DNA of 46,555 nucleotides. Source: Chloroflexota bacterium (GTDB lineage: Bacteria > Chloroflexota > Chloroflexia > Chloroflexales > Roseiflexaceae). A model generated the notes under the pieces. That model was not told where the DNA came from. It was given only the letters and a program-made list of their open reading frames with translations, and searched no databases. Position numbers and translations under genes: made by a program. Position 1 is the stretch's first letter, and every line of letters starts with the position of its first letter. The stretch covers positions 1 through 46,555 of the forward strand of contig QWQY01000003.1 in the NCBI GenBank assembly GCA_003670675.1. Reading direction: 5' to 3'. This document shows, piece by piece, positions 1 to 7,785 of this stretch.

Positions 1-363
1 ACAACTGTATCGAACCCCGGTGCGTACGTTTGCTCAGGTACTGCAGCATCGACACGTCGATGCCAGTTGCGATCTGACGAAGGCATTTTTCGTTGTAGCA
101 TTGACTGCATTCCGTAGCGGGTGCGCTGTATGGACAGAAAACCGCACGCGGCGCGCCGCGTGCGGTGTGAGTAGCCACGTGTAGCCTGTGTTGCTATGGA
201 ATGGTGGGGGTAGCAACAACGGTCGCAGTCGTTGATGGGGTTTTGGTCTTGGTGGTGGCGCAGGCAGGAGTGCGGGTTTGCAGTTGTATTTTGTTGGAGG
301 GCCTGCGGGAGGTTGACTCATCGAAAGAAAAAGTTGAAACATCTCTCTGCATGCAGGTGCTGC
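1..363. other. left-edge stretch with no assignable gene
   Basis: No reading frame here resembles a known protein. A minus-strand frame at 34-342 is proline-rich and runs through the hairpin at 141-166, so it looks accidental. A plus-strand gene could end inside the first ~110 bases, but the fragment is too short to identify. The only clear element is the hairpin listed separately. Confidence 0.5.
136..166 (-). terminator. Rho-independent terminator downstream of the photolyase pair
   Basis: Positions 141-166 form a perfect 26-bp G+C-rich palindrome (arms ACCGCACGCGGCG). Read on the minus strand it is followed by TTTTC (137-140 and neighbours). It lies about 200 bases after the stop of the FAD-domain gene, the first good stop for that operon. 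The distance to the gene is longer than usual. Confidence 0.6.
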
Positions 364-1158
364 TCAGCGAAACAACTGCGCACCGATGTCCTCGTATGTC
401 CCGTCAAATGGGCATGCGTTGCGTAATGGGCAGTTTTCGCAATACAGATTATTGGTATAGCGTTGCACATTTTCGCGGTTGAAAAAATAGGGTTTGTGAC
501 TGAACGTACTGGCAATCCATTGCCACGACAGGTTGTTGCTGGCGGGATCACCGTCGAGTAAATGTTGGAGGAACCAACGCGCACCGGCCTGCCAGCGCAC
601 CCGTCGCCAGTGCACCACATAGGCCGCCAGCCACATGCGCGCGTGATTGTGCAGGTAGCCCGTGGCATCCAACTCTGCCACGAATCCATCGATACACGCG
701 AGCCCCGTCTGTCCCGCACGGATGTCATCCGGGAGTTGCTTGGCATAGGCGCTGGCAGGGTATCCGGTTTTGTAGGGCTCGCGGTCATACCAGACCCCAT
801 CGCCAATCGCTGCATAGACCCGTTGCCAGTAGTCACGCCAGGCCAATTCGTTCAGCAGTTTTTCGTCATCGTTCGCCTTGGTGACCCGAGCCAATACCAC
901 ATCACGCACCTGTGCCAACGACAGCACCCCGTGGCGGATGTAGGGGCTCAGCCCGGTTACTGCACCGGTCAGATGATTGCGCGTTTGTGCATAGCGTTGT
1001 GGATCGATCGGTGCCAAATGCTCCTGTGCAGCAGCGAGCCCACCCAGCGTGTCAGATACTGCATCGTCCGCGCCGACCACATCGGCAAAGGTGGTGCGTA
1101 TGTAGGCGATGAGTGCGGCGCGGTCTGTAAAGCTCCGCTGTAATGGTGCATCGGTCAT
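364..1158 (-). CDS. stand-alone FAD-binding domain of the cryptochrome/photolyase family
   Basis: The 264-aa protein matches only the C-terminal, FAD-binding half of class I-type photolyases. Visible landmarks are LSPYIRHGVLS, LLNELAWRDYWQRVY, ATGYLHNHARMWLAAYVVHW and LLDGDPASNNLSWQWIAST, the helices that surround the flavin and the lesion pocket. The N-terminal Rossmann-like antenna domain is absent, so the protein is about 200 residues shorter than a normal photolyase. It ends in a Cys-rich tail, YCENCPLRNACPF (C-x2-C-x5-C), before the stop. The ATG overlaps the stop of the upstream photolyase gene (ATGA), so the two are translationally coupled. The likely role is a flavoprotein in DNA photorepair or light sensing, possibly in a complex with its neighbour. 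Repair activity cannot be judged from the sequence. Confidence 0.85.
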   Translation of the reverse strand: MTDAPLQRSFTDRAALIAYIRTTFADVVGADDAVSDTLGGLAAAQEHLAPIDPQRYAQTRNHLTGAVTGLSPYIRHGVLSLAQVRDVVLARVTKANDDEKLLNELAWRDYWQRVYAAIGDGVWYDREPYKTGYPASAYAKQLPDDIRAGQTGLACIDGFVAELDATGYLHNHARMWLAAYVVHWRRVRWQAGARWFLQHLLDGDPASNNLSWQWIASTFSHKPYFFNRENVQRYTNNLYCENCPLRNACPFDGTYEDIGAQLFR

Positions 1159-2681
1159 TGTTCGGTCCCTTCGCTGAGGCGTTCGAGCCAGATGACTGCC
1201 TGCGCCTGTATCGCACTGCGCTGGTCATCATCCACGTGGCGCAGGCCGAGCACTGCCGGGCCCATGCGTGGATTGGCGTGTAGGCGGGGTTGATGGGTGA
1301 GGAGAAAGTTCCAGTACAACAGGGTAAATGGGCAGGCATTGGGACCCGTGCGTACGGCGGGGTCGTAGCGACAGCCCGCGCAGTAGTTGCTCATGCGCTT
1401 GATGTATGCCCCCGACGAGATATACGGCTTGGTTGCAATCAACCCCCCGTCGGCGTTGAGCCCCATGCCACTGACGTTGGGCCACATGACCCAGTCGTAT
1501 GCATCAATATACCCCGCCAAGAACCACTCGTTCACCGCGACCGGGTCGATACCTGCCAACGTGCAGAAGTTGGTGAGGATCATCAAGCGCTCGATGTGAT
1601 GCGAATAGCCGGTACGCCAGACCCGCGCGATGACCGTATCGAGGCAGTGCATGCCGCTCTGCCCCTGCCAAAACCATGCGGGCAGCGGTCGTGTGGCGTT
1701 CCATGCATTCATGCGCCGCAACCCGGGCATCAACTCCCAGTAGCGACGGTACATGTACTCGCGCCAGCCGATAATCTGACGGATGAACCCCTCGGCCGCT
1801 GCCAGCGGTGCCAATCCGGCGCGGTAGGCCGCTTCGGCGGCGCGGGCACAGGTAAGTGGGTCGAGCAAGCCCAGATTGAGGTACGGCGACAGGACCGAGT
1901 GGAACAGCACGTCCTCGTCGGCCGCCATAGCGTCTTCGTAGCGGCCGAAATCTGGGAGCCGCTCGCGGATGAACCGCTCCAACGCATCGTCGGCCTGTGT
2001 ATGCGTGACAGCCAATCCAAACGTCGTCGCGTCGCCGCGCGCCTCGGGGTATGCGGCGACTTCGGTGATGACCTGCTGGGTGATGGCGTCGATCGGGTAG
2101 CGATAGACGGGTGGGATGGGGGCGTGTTTGGGGAGGGGCTTGCGGTTCTCGGCGTCGTAGTTCCAACTTCCGCCGACTGGCGAGCCATCTGGCTCGAGCA
2201 GGAGCTGATAGCGGGTGCGCATGCTGCGATAGAACGCCTCCATCGTCTGTCGTTTGGCCCCTGACGCCGCCGGGACATCTGCCGCCAGGAACTGCCGGTT
2301 GGGCAGTACCACCACGGGCCGTCCGAGCCACGTCGACCAACGCTCTTGCGCGCGCCGGGCGTTGTACTCGGCGCCGGCCATCGTGACGATGCTATCGGGG
2401 TTGATCTGCGCACATGCATCGGTCAAGCCAGCGCGCCACGAATCAGCCGTGCGGAGCGATACCTGCCAGCCCATCGCGTGCAACGCCGTGGCATAGTGCC
2501 GCAACGCACTCAACACCAACACCAGTTTGTGGCGTTGATACGGGCGCAACTGCAGGCGCGCGTGACTCTCGATCAGCACCACGTGGATGTCGCTGTGATC
2601 CGCCTGTGCCGCTGCATAGGTCAGAGCGGGGTGCTCACGCATGAGCTGATCGGCCAGAATGGCCACGAGGAGTGTCGGCAT
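1155..2681 (-). CDS. iron-sulfur bacterial cryptochrome/photolyase (FeS-BCP, PhrB-like)
   Basis: This 508-aa protein belongs to the deoxyribodipyrimidine photolyase-related group. The N-terminal domain starts LLVAILADQL, followed by the FAD domain with FIRQIIGWREYMYRRYW and SHHIERLMILTNFCTLAGIDP. Cysteines at NFCTL and in YCAGCRYDPAVRTGPNACPF (C-x2-C-x12-C) match the four ligands that hold a [4Fe-4S] cluster in PhrB/CryB proteins. Members repair (6-4) photoproducts or act as photoreceptors with FAD and a lumazine antenna. The start is placed at the ATG at 2681 because AAGGAG-like GGAGAAAG precedes it and the conserved domain begins there. An in-frame upstream ATG would run into the terminator hairpin. 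It is the first gene of a two-gene operon. Confidence 0.9.
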   Translation of the reverse strand: MPTLLVAILADQLMREHPALTYAAAQADHSDIHVVLIESHARLQLRPYQRHKLVLVLSALRHYATALHAMGWQVSLRTADSWRAGLTDACAQINPDSIVTMAGAEYNARRAQERWSTWLGRPVVVLPNRQFLAADVPAASGAKRQTMEAFYRSMRTRYQLLLEPDGSPVGGSWNYDAENRKPLPKHAPIPPVYRYPIDAITQQVITEVAAYPEARGDATTFGLAVTHTQADDALERFIRERLPDFGRYEDAMAADEDVLFHSVLSPYLNLGLLDPLTCARAAEAAYRAGLAPLAAAEGFIRQIIGWREYMYRRYWELMPGLRRMNAWNATRPLPAWFWQGQSGMHCLDTVIARVWRTGYSHHIERLMILTNFCTLAGIDPVAVNEWFLAGYIDAYDWVMWPNVSGMGLNADGGLIATKPYISSGAYIKRMSNYCAGCRYDPAVRTGPNACPFTLLYWNFLLTHQPRLHANPRMGPAVLGLRHVDDDQRSAIQAQAVIWLERLSEGTEQ

Positions 2682-2695
2682 CGTTGAGCTTTCTC

Positions 2696-2742
2696 CAAAA
2701 AAAACAATTGAGCAGGGCTTATTGCAATAAGCCCTGCTCAAT
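2696..2742 (-). terminator. terminator of the ABC efflux operon
   Basis: Positions 2707-2742 are a perfect 36-bp palindrome (arm ATTGAGCAGGGCTTATTG). On the minus strand it is followed by TTGTTTTTTTT. It sits 14 bases after the permease stop and only ~25 bases before the photolyase ATG, so the photolyase pair needs its own promoter within or upstream of it, or depends on read-through. Confidence 0.9.
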
Positions 2743-2755
2743 ACACACGTCTACC

Positions 2756-4006
2756 CTACTCGTAACGTAGTGCTTCGATCGGGAGCAAAAGGGCAGCCCG
2801 TTTGGCGGGGTAATACCCAAAGCCCACGCCGATTGCCAGCGCGAACACGAGCGAGATGATGATTGCCGGGAACGACAGAATCATCCCCAACCCGGCAGCT
2901 GCTGCAATGGCAAGCACCAATGCAACCGCACTGCCAATGCCGATGAGACTGCCTATCAAGCTAATCGTGATTGCCTCGATGACAAACTGGCCGAGCACGT
3001 CGCGATCGGTTGCACCGAGTGCTTTGCGGACGCCGATTTCGCGCGTGCGCTCGGTCACCGCCACCAACATGATGTTCATGATGCCGATGCCACCGACGAC
3101 CAGACTGATGCCTGCCACCAGCGCGATGAATCCCGTGATAGCGCCGTTGATCCCCTTGAGGATGTTGAGCGATTGGGTCGGCGAGTTCAGCTTGAAGTCA
3201 TCGACCGCGCCGGCTGCCAACCGCCGGGTGTCACGCAGGGTCTGCGTAATCAATGCTTCGGCCTGGGTCACTTTGCCTTCGCTATTGAGACCGACCAAAA
3301 TCGACGACATCTGCAGACCGCGACCCGGCAGGTCTTGGTTGCCTGCGATGCGCAGGCGTGCCGTGCCCGCCGGTACGAGGATGCGTTGATCCGAGCTGAA
3401 CGGCCCGCCGGCGGCTTTCACCACACCGACCACCAACAGACTCTGACCATTGATGACCACCGTCTGCCCGACGGCAGCCGCTTTGTTCTCTGGGCCTTTG
3501 CCGAACAAGTCTTCGACCACCAGCCCACCAAGGACCGTCACCCGTGCGGATTCTTCGGACTCGCTGGCCGTAAAGAACCGTCCGTATTCGACTGGCACCG
3601 ACTGCACCTGCTGATACCCTTCACCGGTACCGACGACGAGTGCGTCGATTTCGGTGGTTTTGGCACGGGCACGTACCTTGATCGACACTTCGGGCACAAT
3701 CACGCGAAAGATGTCGGGGTAGGTGGCCGTCATGGTCTTGAGGGCTTCGTAGTCTTTGATCGACAACAAACCGTAGCCCGAAGTGATGCGTGCGCCGGCA
3801 GCGTCGGGGTCACCCGGCAGAATACCGATGCGCCGCGTACCCAAGTCGATGAAACTCTCGAACACCTGCCCTTGCAACGCATTGCCCAACGACAATACCG
3901 CTACCAGGGTGGACGAGCCGATGATGATACCCAACATGGTCAGCAACGAGCGAAACTTGTTCGCCCGTAGACTTTCCATCGCCATGCGAATTTGTTCACC
4001 CCACAT
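2756..4006 (-). CDS. MacB-type ABC transporter permease
   Basis: The 416-aa membrane protein has the MacB/LolC layout. An N-terminal amphipathic stretch (QIRMAMESLRANKFRSLLTMLGIIIG) leads into the first transmembrane helix (~20-42). A large extracytoplasmic domain (~45-285) follows, then three C-terminal helices. The cytoplasmic coupling segment TEREIGVRKALGA-like (TERTREIGVRKALGAT) and the terminal YPAKRAALLLPIEALRYE are typical. The ATG at 4006 overlaps the ATPase stop by 11 bases, so it is coupled to the ATPase. It probably powers extrusion of a peptide, lipid or toxic compound with its neighbours by mechanotransmission. The substrate cannot be read from the sequence. Confidence 0.92.
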   Translation of the reverse strand: MWGEQIRMAMESLRANKFRSLLTMLGIIIGSSTLVAVLSLGNALQGQVFESFIDLGTRRIGILPGDPDAAGARITSGYGLLSIKDYEALKTMTATYPDIFRVIVPEVSIKVRARAKTTEIDALVVGTGEGYQQVQSVPVEYGRFFTASESEESARVTVLGGLVVEDLFGKGPENKAAAVGQTVVINGQSLLVVGVVKAAGGPFSSDQRILVPAGTARLRIAGNQDLPGRGLQMSSILVGLNSEGKVTQAEALITQTLRDTRRLAAGAVDDFKLNSPTQSLNILKGINGAITGFIALVAGISLVVGGIGIMNIMLVAVTERTREIGVRKALGATDRDVLGQFVIEAITISLIGSLIGIGSAVALVLAIAAAAGLGMILSFPAIIISLVFALAIGVGFGYYPAKRAALLLPIEALRYE

Positions 4007-4757
4007 TGACGACCTCCTGCACCGCAGTGCGTACCCGACCATGGTCATCGGTTGCAATGCCGTAGTAGTCGTGCAGCGCATCCATGTTGATGACGCCGTC
4101 GCGCAAACTGACAATGCGATCCATTTGTTTGCCGACTTCGGCATCGTGCGTCACGACGACCACGGTAATGCCCTGCGTCCGATTGAGCGTGCGGAACAGT
4201 TCCATAATCTCGTGCCCGGTGCGGCTGTCCAACGCACCAGTTGGTTCGTCAGCTAGCAAGAACTCCGGGTTGTTGACCAGCGAGCGGGCAATTGCCACAC
4301 GCTGTTTTTGGCCGCCCGACAGCTCGTTGGGCCGATTCTTGAGGCGATTCCCCAGGCCGACCGCTACGAGTGCTGCCGTGGCGCGTGCTTCGCGTTCTGC
4401 GGGTGGGATGCGCCCATAGACCATCGGCAAGGCGACATTCTGGAGCGCAGTCAGCCGCGGGAGCAGGTTGAAGTTCTGGAACACAAAGCCGATTTTTTGA
4501 TTGCGTACCGCTGCCTGCGCATCGCGATCGAGGGTGCTGGTGTCGATGCCATCGAGCATATAACGACCGCTGCTAGGGACGTCGAGCAGACCAATCACGG
4601 TCATCAACGTACTCTTGCCGCTCCCTGACGGTCCCATGATGGCCACCATCTCGCCGCGGTCGACGTGCATGGTCACGTTGTCGAGTGCGACGACGCGGTT
4701 GTCGCCACCGTCAAAGACCTTGGTCACGTTCGATACAGAGATGACCGGGGTGCTCAT
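3996..4757 (-). CDS. MacB/LolD-type ABC transporter ATPase
   Basis: This 253-aa nucleotide-binding subunit shows Walker A GPSGSGKST, a Q-loop (FVFQNFNLLPRLTALQNV), signature LSGGQKQRVAIARS, Walker B EFLLADEPTGALD and an H-loop VVVTHD. The sequence is that of the MacB/LolD group of stand-alone ATPases. Its ATG overlaps the stop of the adaptor gene (ATGA at 4754-4757), and its own end overlaps the permease start. The order adaptor, ATPase, permease shows a complete efflux unit under the TetR regulator. The last ~30 residues after the H-loop (NMDALHDYYGIATDD...) are longer than the minimal fold and may be a local extension. Confidence 0.95.
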   Translation of the reverse strand: MSTPVISVSNVTKVFDGGDNRVVALDNVTMHVDRGEMVAIMGPSGSGKSTLMTVIGLLDVPSSGRYMLDGIDTSTLDRDAQAAVRNQKIGFVFQNFNLLPRLTALQNVALPMVYGRIPPAEREARATAALVAVGLGNRLKNRPNELSGGQKQRVAIARSLVNNPEFLLADEPTGALDSRTGHEIMELFRTLNRTQGITVVVVTHDAEVGKQMDRIVSLRDGVINMDALHDYYGIATDDHGRVRTAVQEVVNVG

Positions 4758-6433
4758 TTGCTCACCGCCGTGACTTCGACCACGTCACCCGCCTTGAGGC
4801 CACTGGTGATCTCGGTCATCTCGTTGCCGCGCAACCCGACGGTTACGGCACGCTCGACCCGTTTGCCGTCTTCGACGACCATCACCATGGTGACGCCGTC
4901 GACCTCGCTGATGGCACTGCGTGGCACACCAATGACGCCCTTGGCCTCTGCCGTGACAATCTGGGCCGAGGCAGTCATGCCGGATTTGAACGACCGCTCG
5001 TCGGGTGTGACGTTGACAATGACCTCGTACGAGACCACACCGCGGTCAGACTGTGCTTCGGGCGATACACGCACGACCGAACCGTTCAATGTCGGCGCTC
5101 CGAGTGCATCGACCAACACGATGACCGGTTGGCCGACGGCGATATTGGCCACGTCGACTTCGTCGACGGTTACTTTGACTTCGAACGCACTCAGGTTGAG
5201 CACGCTGACGACCGGTGCCGAACCGACAAACTCACCCACTTTGGCATCGACCTGGGCAACGACACCGGCAAACGGTGCCGTCAGAACTGTATCGTCGAGC
5301 CGCACGCCGGCCATCTGTGCTTGTGCCGTGGCCTGCGTCAATTTGCCGTTGGCACGGTCGAGGCCCGCTTTGGCTGCGGCGACGTTGGCTTCTTGGGCGG
5401 CCACAGCGGCGTCACGCTGGCTACCAATGACTTTGTTGAGGTTTGCTTCGGCACTCGCAACGGTTGCCTGGGCAGTGGCCAGATCAGCGCCGGCGCCGCT
5501 GGTCAACGCAGTCAGATCTGCTTGGGCTGTTGCGACACGGGCCTCGGCACTGGCAACGCCCGAGATTTCGTTCTGACGTGCTACATCTGCGTCACGCTGC
5601 GCCTGCAGCAACGTCCCCTGAGCATTGGTCAATGCACGCTCGGCTGTGGTGAAGGCATCGGCGAAGTCGCGCTTCTGGGCGTCGGAGAGTTCGCGCCCGG
5701 TGCGTGGGTCGGTGCCGTCTGCCTCGACATGCGCCAGGTCTGCACGGGCTGCATTGAAGGTTGTCTGGGCATCACGCACCGCATTAGCACGCTGTTCGAC
5801 CAGTGTATCTGCCTGCGTTTTGGCGCCCGACAAGTTCTTGCGCTGGGTGTCCAACGTCCCCTGGGCATCGGTCAACGCGCTCTGGGCGCGGGCGATTTGC
5901 TCGGGGCGCGTGCCGTTCGACAAGAGCGCCAAACGCTCCTGGGCGGCGGTCAGGTTAGCCCGCGCAGCACCGATTTCGGCAGCGCCGACGCTCCCCACCG
6001 TCTGCACCAGGACCGCTTCTGCACCGGCCAGCTGGGCTGTTGCAACGGCGACGTCCGCTTTGGCCTGATCGACCACTGCCAGTGCGCTGGTCTGCTCGAG
6101 GGTCAGCATGGTCTGGTCGAGCTGCACCAGCGGTGCATCGACGGCGACAGTGTCGCCACTCACGACATATACCTTGGCCACCCGACCGCCGATGGCGTAG
6201 CTCAGATTGGCACTTTCGATGGGTGTCATCTTGCCGGTAGCAGTGATGTCGGCGCGGATATCAACGGGACCTGCCACCATGGTCGTCCCCACCGCACTCG
6301 CTGTAGATTGGCTCTGCAACGCCGGGATGGCGATGCCCACTGCAATCAATACGGCAACCACAGCGCCGATAATGATCGTCTTTTTGCTCAATTGTGGGAG
6401 GCGATTGCGCATCCCCTGTGAAATCGTGGCCAT
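4754..6433 (-). CDS. HlyD/MacA-type adaptor with long alanine-rich coiled coil
   Basis: This 559-aa membrane-fusion protein has one N-terminal transmembrane segment (TIIIGAVVAVLIAVGIAIPAL, ~20-40), then half a lipoyl domain (GRVAKVYVVSGDTVAVDAPLVQLD). A very long Ala/Gln-rich helical region (~115-380) follows. Then come the second lipoyl half (LTAPFAGVVAQVDAKVGEFVG), a beta-barrel and the membrane-proximal end (VPRSAISEVDG...VGLRGNEMTEITSGLKAGDVVEV). Usual MacA proteins are about 370 residues, so the hairpin is greatly extended. The start at 6433 is chosen for GAGGAG seven bases upstream. That ribosome site overlaps the end of the TetR gene, so the two are coupled. If the cell has one membrane, the adaptor would reach through the wall rather than dock on TolC. 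Confidence 0.9.
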   Translation of the reverse strand: MATISQGMRNRLPQLSKKTIIIGAVVAVLIAVGIAIPALQSQSTASAVGTTMVAGPVDIRADITATGKMTPIESANLSYAIGGRVAKVYVVSGDTVAVDAPLVQLDQTMLTLEQTSALAVVDQAKADVAVATAQLAGAEAVLVQTVGSVGAAEIGAARANLTAAQERLALLSNGTRPEQIARAQSALTDAQGTLDTQRKNLSGAKTQADTLVEQRANAVRDAQTTFNAARADLAHVEADGTDPRTGRELSDAQKRDFADAFTTAERALTNAQGTLLQAQRDADVARQNEISGVASAEARVATAQADLTALTSGAGADLATAQATVASAEANLNKVIGSQRDAAVAAQEANVAAAKAGLDRANGKLTQATAQAQMAGVRLDDTVLTAPFAGVVAQVDAKVGEFVGSAPVVSVLNLSAFEVKVTVDEVDVANIAVGQPVIVLVDALGAPTLNGSVVRVSPEAQSDRGVVSYEVIVNVTPDERSFKSGMTASAQIVTAEAKGVIGVPRSAISEVDGVTMVMVVEDGKRVERAVTVGLRGNEMTEITSGLKAGDVVEVTAVSK

Positions 6434-6437
6434 GTGT

Positions 6438-7049
6438 TTACTCCTCTGCGTGTATCTGTTCAACCCGAGTGACCCGTGGAGCAGCGACTCCATACAAAAA
6501 CATCTCGCTGATATGATCTGCCGTCAGCCGCAGGTGTACTGCCATTGCCTCGGGCCCTGTATACGCCTCGATCAGACACAAAAACAGCATCGCCAGCTCA
6601 CTTGCACTGCGGCCGACGAGTTCCCCGAGGCTGATACCGCGCTCCATCAATGTCTCGATGGGAGCCATCATCGACGCATAAAACCGCATCCCGATACGGT
6701 GTTGATGCGTTGCATCGAGATGCACGCGCATTTCGTGCCGCATCATGCGGAAATCCTCGCCGTTGTGCGCCTGGATGGCCAGAATCACCGCCCGTAGTTG
6801 GTGCGCAAACGGCATGTCTGCATCGCTGATTGCCGCCCGCAACTCGGTCCCCATCGTGTCCAATGCACGTTCGGCGACCGCTGCGTACAACGACTCTTTG
6901 TCGGCGTAGTGGTAATACAACGACGGTTTGGTGATGCCGACCGTCTGTACCACCTCGTTGATGGATACTCCGACGTAGCCCCGTGCCATAAACAAATGGT
7001 GCGCGGTCTCGAGTATTTTTTCGGCCGTTTGTTGCCCGCCTCGTACCAT
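6438..7049 (-). CDS. TetR/AcrR-family repressor of the ABC efflux operon
   Basis: The 203-aa protein has a TetR helix-turn-helix at ~8-54 (ILETAHHLFMARGYVGVSINEVVQTVGITKPSLYYHYADKESL). A variable all-helical ligand/dimer domain follows, with a TetR_C-like tail. It is the first gene of the operon and ends 4 bases before the adaptor ATG. A GGGGAAG ribosome site lies just before its ATG. An inverted repeat at 7064-7075 sits between promoter and start, so autorepression relieved by a transported ligand is the simplest model. The ligand is unknown. Confidence 0.92.
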   Translation of the reverse strand: MVRGGQQTAEKILETAHHLFMARGYVGVSINEVVQTVGITKPSLYYHYADKESLYAAVAERALDTMGTELRAAISDADMPFAHQLRAVILAIQAHNGEDFRMMRHEMRVHLDATHQHRIGMRFYASMMAPIETLMERGISLGELVGRSASELAMLFLCLIEAYTGPEAMAVHLRLTADHISEMFLYGVAAPRVTRVEQIHAEE

Positions 7050-7063
7050 TTCTTCCCCTACAC

Positions 7064-7075
7064 TACCGAACGGTA
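7064..7075 (-). promoter_or_regulatory. probable TetR operator
   Basis: TACCGAACGGTA is a 5-bp inverted repeat (TACCG/CGGTA) with a 2-bp centre. It lies 14 bases before the TetR ATG and just downstream of the -10 box. TACCG...CGGTA half-sites are common for AcrR/TetR regulators. Binding here would block transcription of the whole efflux operon. Confidence 0.65.
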
Positions 7076-7081
7076 AGTATC

Positions 7082-7110
7082 ACTATACAGACTTTGCACA
7101 GATTTTGCAA
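7082..7110 (-). promoter_or_regulatory. sigma70-type promoter of the TetR-efflux operon
   Basis: On the minus strand TTGCAA (7110-7105) is separated by 17 bases from TATAGT (7087-7082). The predicted start of transcription falls next to the operator at 7064-7075. Confidence 0.65.
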
Positions 7111-7247
7111 TGTTTTGCACAGATTTGCTAGATGAGGATTAGTTGAGCGTTGATGACATTGGTCAATTATGTTTTTCTAAAGCCAAAAAACAATACGCAA
7201 GGTTTTGCAACGTTCGTGCACAGCTATCATTTGTTGCACAGGATTTG
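7093..7247. repeat. iterated TTTGCACAGATTT motif
   Basis: TTTGCACAGATTT occurs at 7093-7105 and again at 7114-7126, exactly 21 bp apart (two helical turns). A variant, TTGCACAGGATTTG, is at 7234-7247. A related composite (TTTTGCAA then GTGCACAG) is at 7203-7223. The first copy overlaps the spacer and -35 box of the TetR promoter. The function is not known; a direct-repeat activator site is one possibility. Confidence 0.5.
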
Positions 7248-7311
7248 TCGATTTTTCATTGCATCATGCGAAAACAGTGTGCGCACACACCGCCACGAAC
7301 GCAAGGGTGAC

Positions 7312-7338
7312 GTACCCCGCTTCGCGGGGCATGACGAC
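7312..7338 (+). repeat. REP-like hairpin, copy 1
   Basis: The 27-bp element (GTACCCCGCTTCGCGGGG then CATGACGAC) contains a CCCCGC/GCGGGG stem. It is repeated in inverse orientation at 37155-37181 with a single mismatch. Similarity continues weakly on both sides. It looks like a dispersed intergenic repeat. Confidence 0.7.
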
Positions 7339-7386
7339 GTCGCCCGTAGAAGCCCATGCGCAGCAGCCGTGCGTGGCAGTGGGACA

Positions 7387-7583
7387 AACGGGCGATGCAT
7401 GGCGAGATGGCCGGCGATGTATGGGGGAAAAGCGGGCGATGTATGGGGGGATGGCGGGCGAAGTATGGGGAGGTGGTGGGCGAGGAGAGGGGAGATTGCG
7501 GGCGAGGTATGGGAGAATGCGGGCGAGGACTGTGAGATGTCGGGCGAGGTATGGCGAGATGGCGGGCGAGGTATACCTCGCCC
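7387..7583 (+). repeat. G-rich 22-bp tandem array ending in a palindrome
   Basis: About nine units of 21-22 bp follow the pattern GCGGGCGAGGTATGGGG plus ~5 bases. The last unit runs into the perfect 20-bp palindrome GGGCGAGGTATACCTCGCCC (7564-7583). The array is almost free of C on the plus strand apart from the GGGCGA core. Reading frames through it (for example 7150-7614) give repetitive protein and are not believed. A two-unit version with the same palindrome lies at 37062-37100. Confidence 0.75.
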
Positions 7584-7713
7584 TTGGGCATGCAGGCCAT
7601 CACATCTGAGTTAGGTGATATCACATCAACCAGTTGTTTGACGGATCATAACCAGTTAGAGGGACAATCCCACGAAAGAAAAATCATATGTGGAACGAAT
7701 TCTTTCGTAGCGG

Positions 7714-7783
7714 TTCTGATTTCTGATTTCTGATTTCTTATCTCTGATCGCTACTAATTACTAATTAGTAATTACTCATTCCC
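7714..7783. repeat. heptamer short tandem repeat array, copy 1
   Basis: Ten consecutive 7-bp units can be read: TTCTGAT three times, TTCTTAT, CTCTGAT, CGCTACT, AATTACT, AATTAGT, AATTACT, CATTCCC. The AATTACT units make a 20-bp AT-only palindrome at 7755-7774. The array abuts the stop of the rRNA methyltransferase gene. The same heptamers recur at 26855-26948 beside other gene ends. Confidence 0.75.
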
Positions 7784-7785
7784 TC

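Noticed and set aside
34-342. Proline-rich minus-strand reading frame
   Set aside because: It runs through the GC palindrome at 141-166, has no family resemblance and no convincing ribosome site.
5129-6421. 430-aa plus-strand frame opposite the adaptor gene
   Set aside because: It is a codon-bias shadow of the HlyD-type gene; the minus strand has the conserved domains. Similar long shadows exist at 1290-2264 and 18642-20114.
7150-7614. Plus-strand frame giving a Gly/Arg/Trp-rich repetitive protein
   Set aside because: It merely translates the 22-bp tandem array; other frames through the array also stay open.
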